Below are positions 49,982 through 51,477 of a stretch of DNA of 51,477 nucleotides, in pieces (position 1 is the first letter of the stretch; each line of letters opens with the position of its first letter). The notes beneath the pieces were generated by a model. The model did not search any database. It saw only the letters and a program-made list of their open reading frames with translations, and was not told the DNA's origin. This DNA is from an uncultured Bacteroides sp. (lineage in GTDB: Bacteria > Bacteroidota > Bacteroidia > Bacteroidales > Bacteroidaceae): contig UQTJ01000025.1 in assembly GCA_900544075.1 (NCBI GenBank), forward strand, positions 1 to 51,477. The letters run 5' to 3'. The position numbers and the translations under genes are program-made.

Positions 49982-50045
49982 GTTTTTCATGGTATTAGAT
50001 TTAAGGTTAATGAAGATTGGGAGTCTGGGAAGATTCCCTTTTTTT
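49982..50045 (+). ncRNA. Candidate small RNA (about 65 nt)
   Basis: A promoter (49968-49975), an unstructured segment with GGTATTAGATTTAAGG, and a terminal hairpin GGGAGTC (50019-50025) with GATTCCC (50032-50038) and seven T (50039-50045) form a complete small-RNA gene. The ATTAGATTTAAGGTTAA block feels familiar from leaders of Bacteroides genes; this is unverified memory. It could also be an attenuated leader. Confidence 0.5.
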
Positions 50046-50163
50046 ATGTATATAATTTTATTATCTGTTTTCACATTTTCTACCGGATAGATACGGTACA
50101 GATTGGTGCCATTATGCTATGAAAAGCTAATAAGCAAGGATAATAAATACAAAATATAGCGAC

Positions 50164-50207
50164 AATAAAGGCGTGAAACTGCTTGAGCCTTCACGCCTTT
50201 ATTTATA
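50164..50207. terminator. Second strong hairpin in the gene-free stretch
   Basis: A perfect 14-bp inverted repeat (50164-50177 and 50190-50203) with a 12-base loop, core AAAGGCGTGAA/TTCACGCCTTT, and A/T-rich edges on both strands. It may end read-through from 49982 or a separate RNA starting near 50050-50100. Confidence 0.75.
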
Positions 50208-50384
50208 AATATTTATCGTTACTTATTTTATTCCCTAAAAATCAACAATATTCTGTATGAGCAACTCATAAGCCACCACAGTCCTTTACTGCAAAAGAAT
50301 AGATTTATTTGATAAATATTGTGGTATAAATACATAATAATCAAATCAATGGAGCAATTTTAACAGAATATCCGGTTTTATCCT

Positions 50385-50392
50385 TACCTTTG
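50385..50392 (+). promoter_or_regulatory. Promoter -7 element (TACCTTTG) for the AlbA_2 gene
   Basis: TACCTTTG lies 46 bases before the ATG at 50439. Confidence 0.7.
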
Positions 50393-50438
50393 TATATATA
50401 TAACCTGAGGTTTGTACCCGAAAAACGAAAAGAAAACA

Positions 50439-51477
50439 ATGCAGATTCATAACAATACATTGATAGCGGAATGCTCGTCTTACGATTTCAAGGAAATGCT
50501 GGAGCGTAATAAAGTAAAGTCATGGCTCAAATCCGTATCGGCTTTTGCCAATACGGACGGTGGCAGTTTGTTTTATGGAGTAAACGACGACGGAGTGATT
50601 GTAGGTTGGGATAATCCACAAGCAGATGCCGACTTTATCAGTGAAATGATAAAGGCAAGACTTGACCCAGTACCAGAGGTACAACTTATTCCGATTGAAC
50701 ATGAAGGACTTAACCTGCTTGAAGTAAGAGTAAAGGCAGGAACGCTGACACCATATTATTATTATCAAGACGGAACACGTACAGTTTATACACGAGTCGG
50801 TAATGAAAGTGTGGAATGCAATTCGCAACAACTTCTTTCATTAGTATTAAAGGGTACGCACATGACTTGGGATTCGTTACCTACACAAATAGATGCCAAC
50901 AAACATTCTTTCGTTATCCTTGCCAACACTTTCCGTGAGCAAACCCATCAGGAATGGAATGATAAGTATTTGGAGTCATTCGGACTTGTCACATCTGACG
51001 GTAAACTGACCAATGCCGGCTTACTGTTTGTGGATAATTGCACTGTATTCCAATCACGTATTTTCTGTACCCGTTGGACAGGACTTTATAAAGACGATGC
51101 AATCAGTTCCGTAGAGCATCGGGCAAATCTTGTATTGCTTTTGAAATATGGTATGGACTTCATCAAGAACTATACCATGAGCGGATGGGTGAAGATGCCG
51201 AACTATCGACTTAACCTCCCCGACTATTCCGATCGTGCAATCTTTGAAGGGTTGGTAAACCATCTTATCCATAGAGATTACACAGTTATGGGTGGGGAAG
51301 TACATATTGACATATATGATGACCGAGTAGAATTGGTATCACCAGGAGCAATGCTTGATGGTACACAAATTCAAGACCGGGACATATACAAAGTGCCGTC
51401 CATGCGCCGTAATCCAGTTATTGCGGATATGTTTACTCAATTGGACTATATGGAGAAACGTGGTTCGGGCTTAAGGA
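50439..51477 (+). CDS. AlbA_2/Schlafen-type ATP-binding protein (partial, runs off the window)
   Basis: The first 346 codons are present and the frame is open to the end. The N-terminus is the AlbA_2 (Schlafen-type) domain: ECSSYDFKEMLE, SVSAFANTDGGSLFYGVNDDG. A later region (IFEGLVNHLIHRDYTVMGGEVHIDIYDDRVELVSPG) is the HATPase_c_4-type domain of the same family, and the visible end (MEKRGSGL) matches its conserved tail. Such proteins are often labelled putative DNA-binding or RecG-like regulators and occur in accessory and defence regions. The function of this copy is unknown. Confidence 0.85.
   Translation, partial: MQIHNNTLIAECSSYDFKEMLERNKVKSWLKSVSAFANTDGGSLFYGVNDDGVIVGWDNPQADADFISEMIKARLDPVPEVQLIPIEHEGLNLLEVRVKAGTLTPYYYYQDGTRTVYTRVGNESVECNSQQLLSLVLKGTHMTWDSLPTQIDANKHSFVILANTFREQTHQEWNDKYLESFGLVTSDGKLTNAGLLFVDNCTVFQSRIFCTRWTGLYKDDAISSVEHRANLVLLLKYGMDFIKNYTMSGWVKMPNYRLNLPDYSDRAIFEGLVNHLIHRDYTVMGGEVHIDIYDDRVELVSPGAMLDGTQIQDRDIYKVPSMRRNPVIADMFTQLDYMEKRGSGLR

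Larger units (their letters stand above)
49871..50438. other. 568-base gene-free stretch with a small-RNA-like locus
   Basis: No convincing gene is present. It holds a promoter element (49968), a hairpin with a T-run (50019-50045), an unassigned segment with a small TACCG/CGGTA hairpin near 50083-50100, a second strong hairpin (50164-50203) and the promoter of the last gene (50385). 50204-50384 shows nothing else I can support. Confidence 0.7.

Noticed and set aside
70..50200. TCACGCCTTT near the left end (about 71-80) and again at 50191-50200, as possible attachment sites of one element
   Set aside because: Only 10 bases are shared, the right copy is part of a terminator-like hairpin, and the core genes between them cannot belong to one mobile element.
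1..51477. CRISPR array, tRNA or rRNA genes, insertion sequences
   Set aside because: I saw no repeat-spacer array, no tRNA-like TTCRANNC arm in a cloverleaf, no rRNA sequence and no transposase or integrase reading frame.

Overview
The window is a stretch of a Bacteroidales chromosome, most likely Bacteroides, Phocaeicola or a close relative. The evidence is the set of Bacteroidetes-specific families (DUF4290, DUF4296, DUF4468, DUF4836, a TamL-type outer-membrane protein, a UpxY antiterminator), an ATP synthase operon in the Bacteroidetes order D-C-(I)-B-E-F-H-A-G, and the primary-sigma promoter element TAnnTTTG upstream of many transcription units. The genus is inferred from gene content only.

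Positions 1-8437 form an AT-rich accessory region on the + strand. It holds a short DUF6140-like protein, an AAA/ABC-type ATPase, a protein with a PH-like domain and a membrane hairpin, a YkvA/DUF1232 protein, a small membrane protein, a large multidomain protein that shares the same PH-like N-terminal domain, and two tandem Sel1-repeat proteins. A class II Fic protein (8599-9420) follows from its own promoter. This is the least explained part of the window and the best candidate for an undescribed system.

From 9485 onward the content is mostly core. nadD, a 60-residue membrane protein, gmk and yicC run on the minus strand. Divergent from them is a long + strand series: tsaB, DUF4290, murA, rimM, a degenerate LytM/M23 protein, dxr, rseP and an S9 dipeptidyl peptidase. 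These link t6A synthesis, peptidoglycan precursors, 16S rRNA maturation, isoprenoids and envelope stress. A minus-strand DUF4468 protein is followed by rsmE, a DUF4836 lipoprotein and an ABC ATPase/permease pair, then the complete F1Fo ATP synthase operon (26598-33821).

The right part carries a small lipoprotein, ileS (with a swapped GxHH signature), a zinc-less DksA-like protein, lspA, a DUF4296 lipoprotein, a TrmH-type rRNA methyltransferase, TamL, aspS, a GtrA protein, an ACT-domain/PaaK pair, an orphan UpxY and a BFN/UVR nuclease-like protein. A 568-base gene-free stretch (49871-50438) holds a promoter and two hairpins that look like a small RNA locus. The window ends inside an AlbA_2/Schlafen-type ATP-binding protein.

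The non-coding layer is informative. At least three intergenic sites are built from semi-conserved direct repeats with an 11-bp period (9438-9503, 10829-10883, 22157-22222), and the murA leader is built from 8-bp repeats in opposite orientations. All family names come from reading the translations; no search was run.
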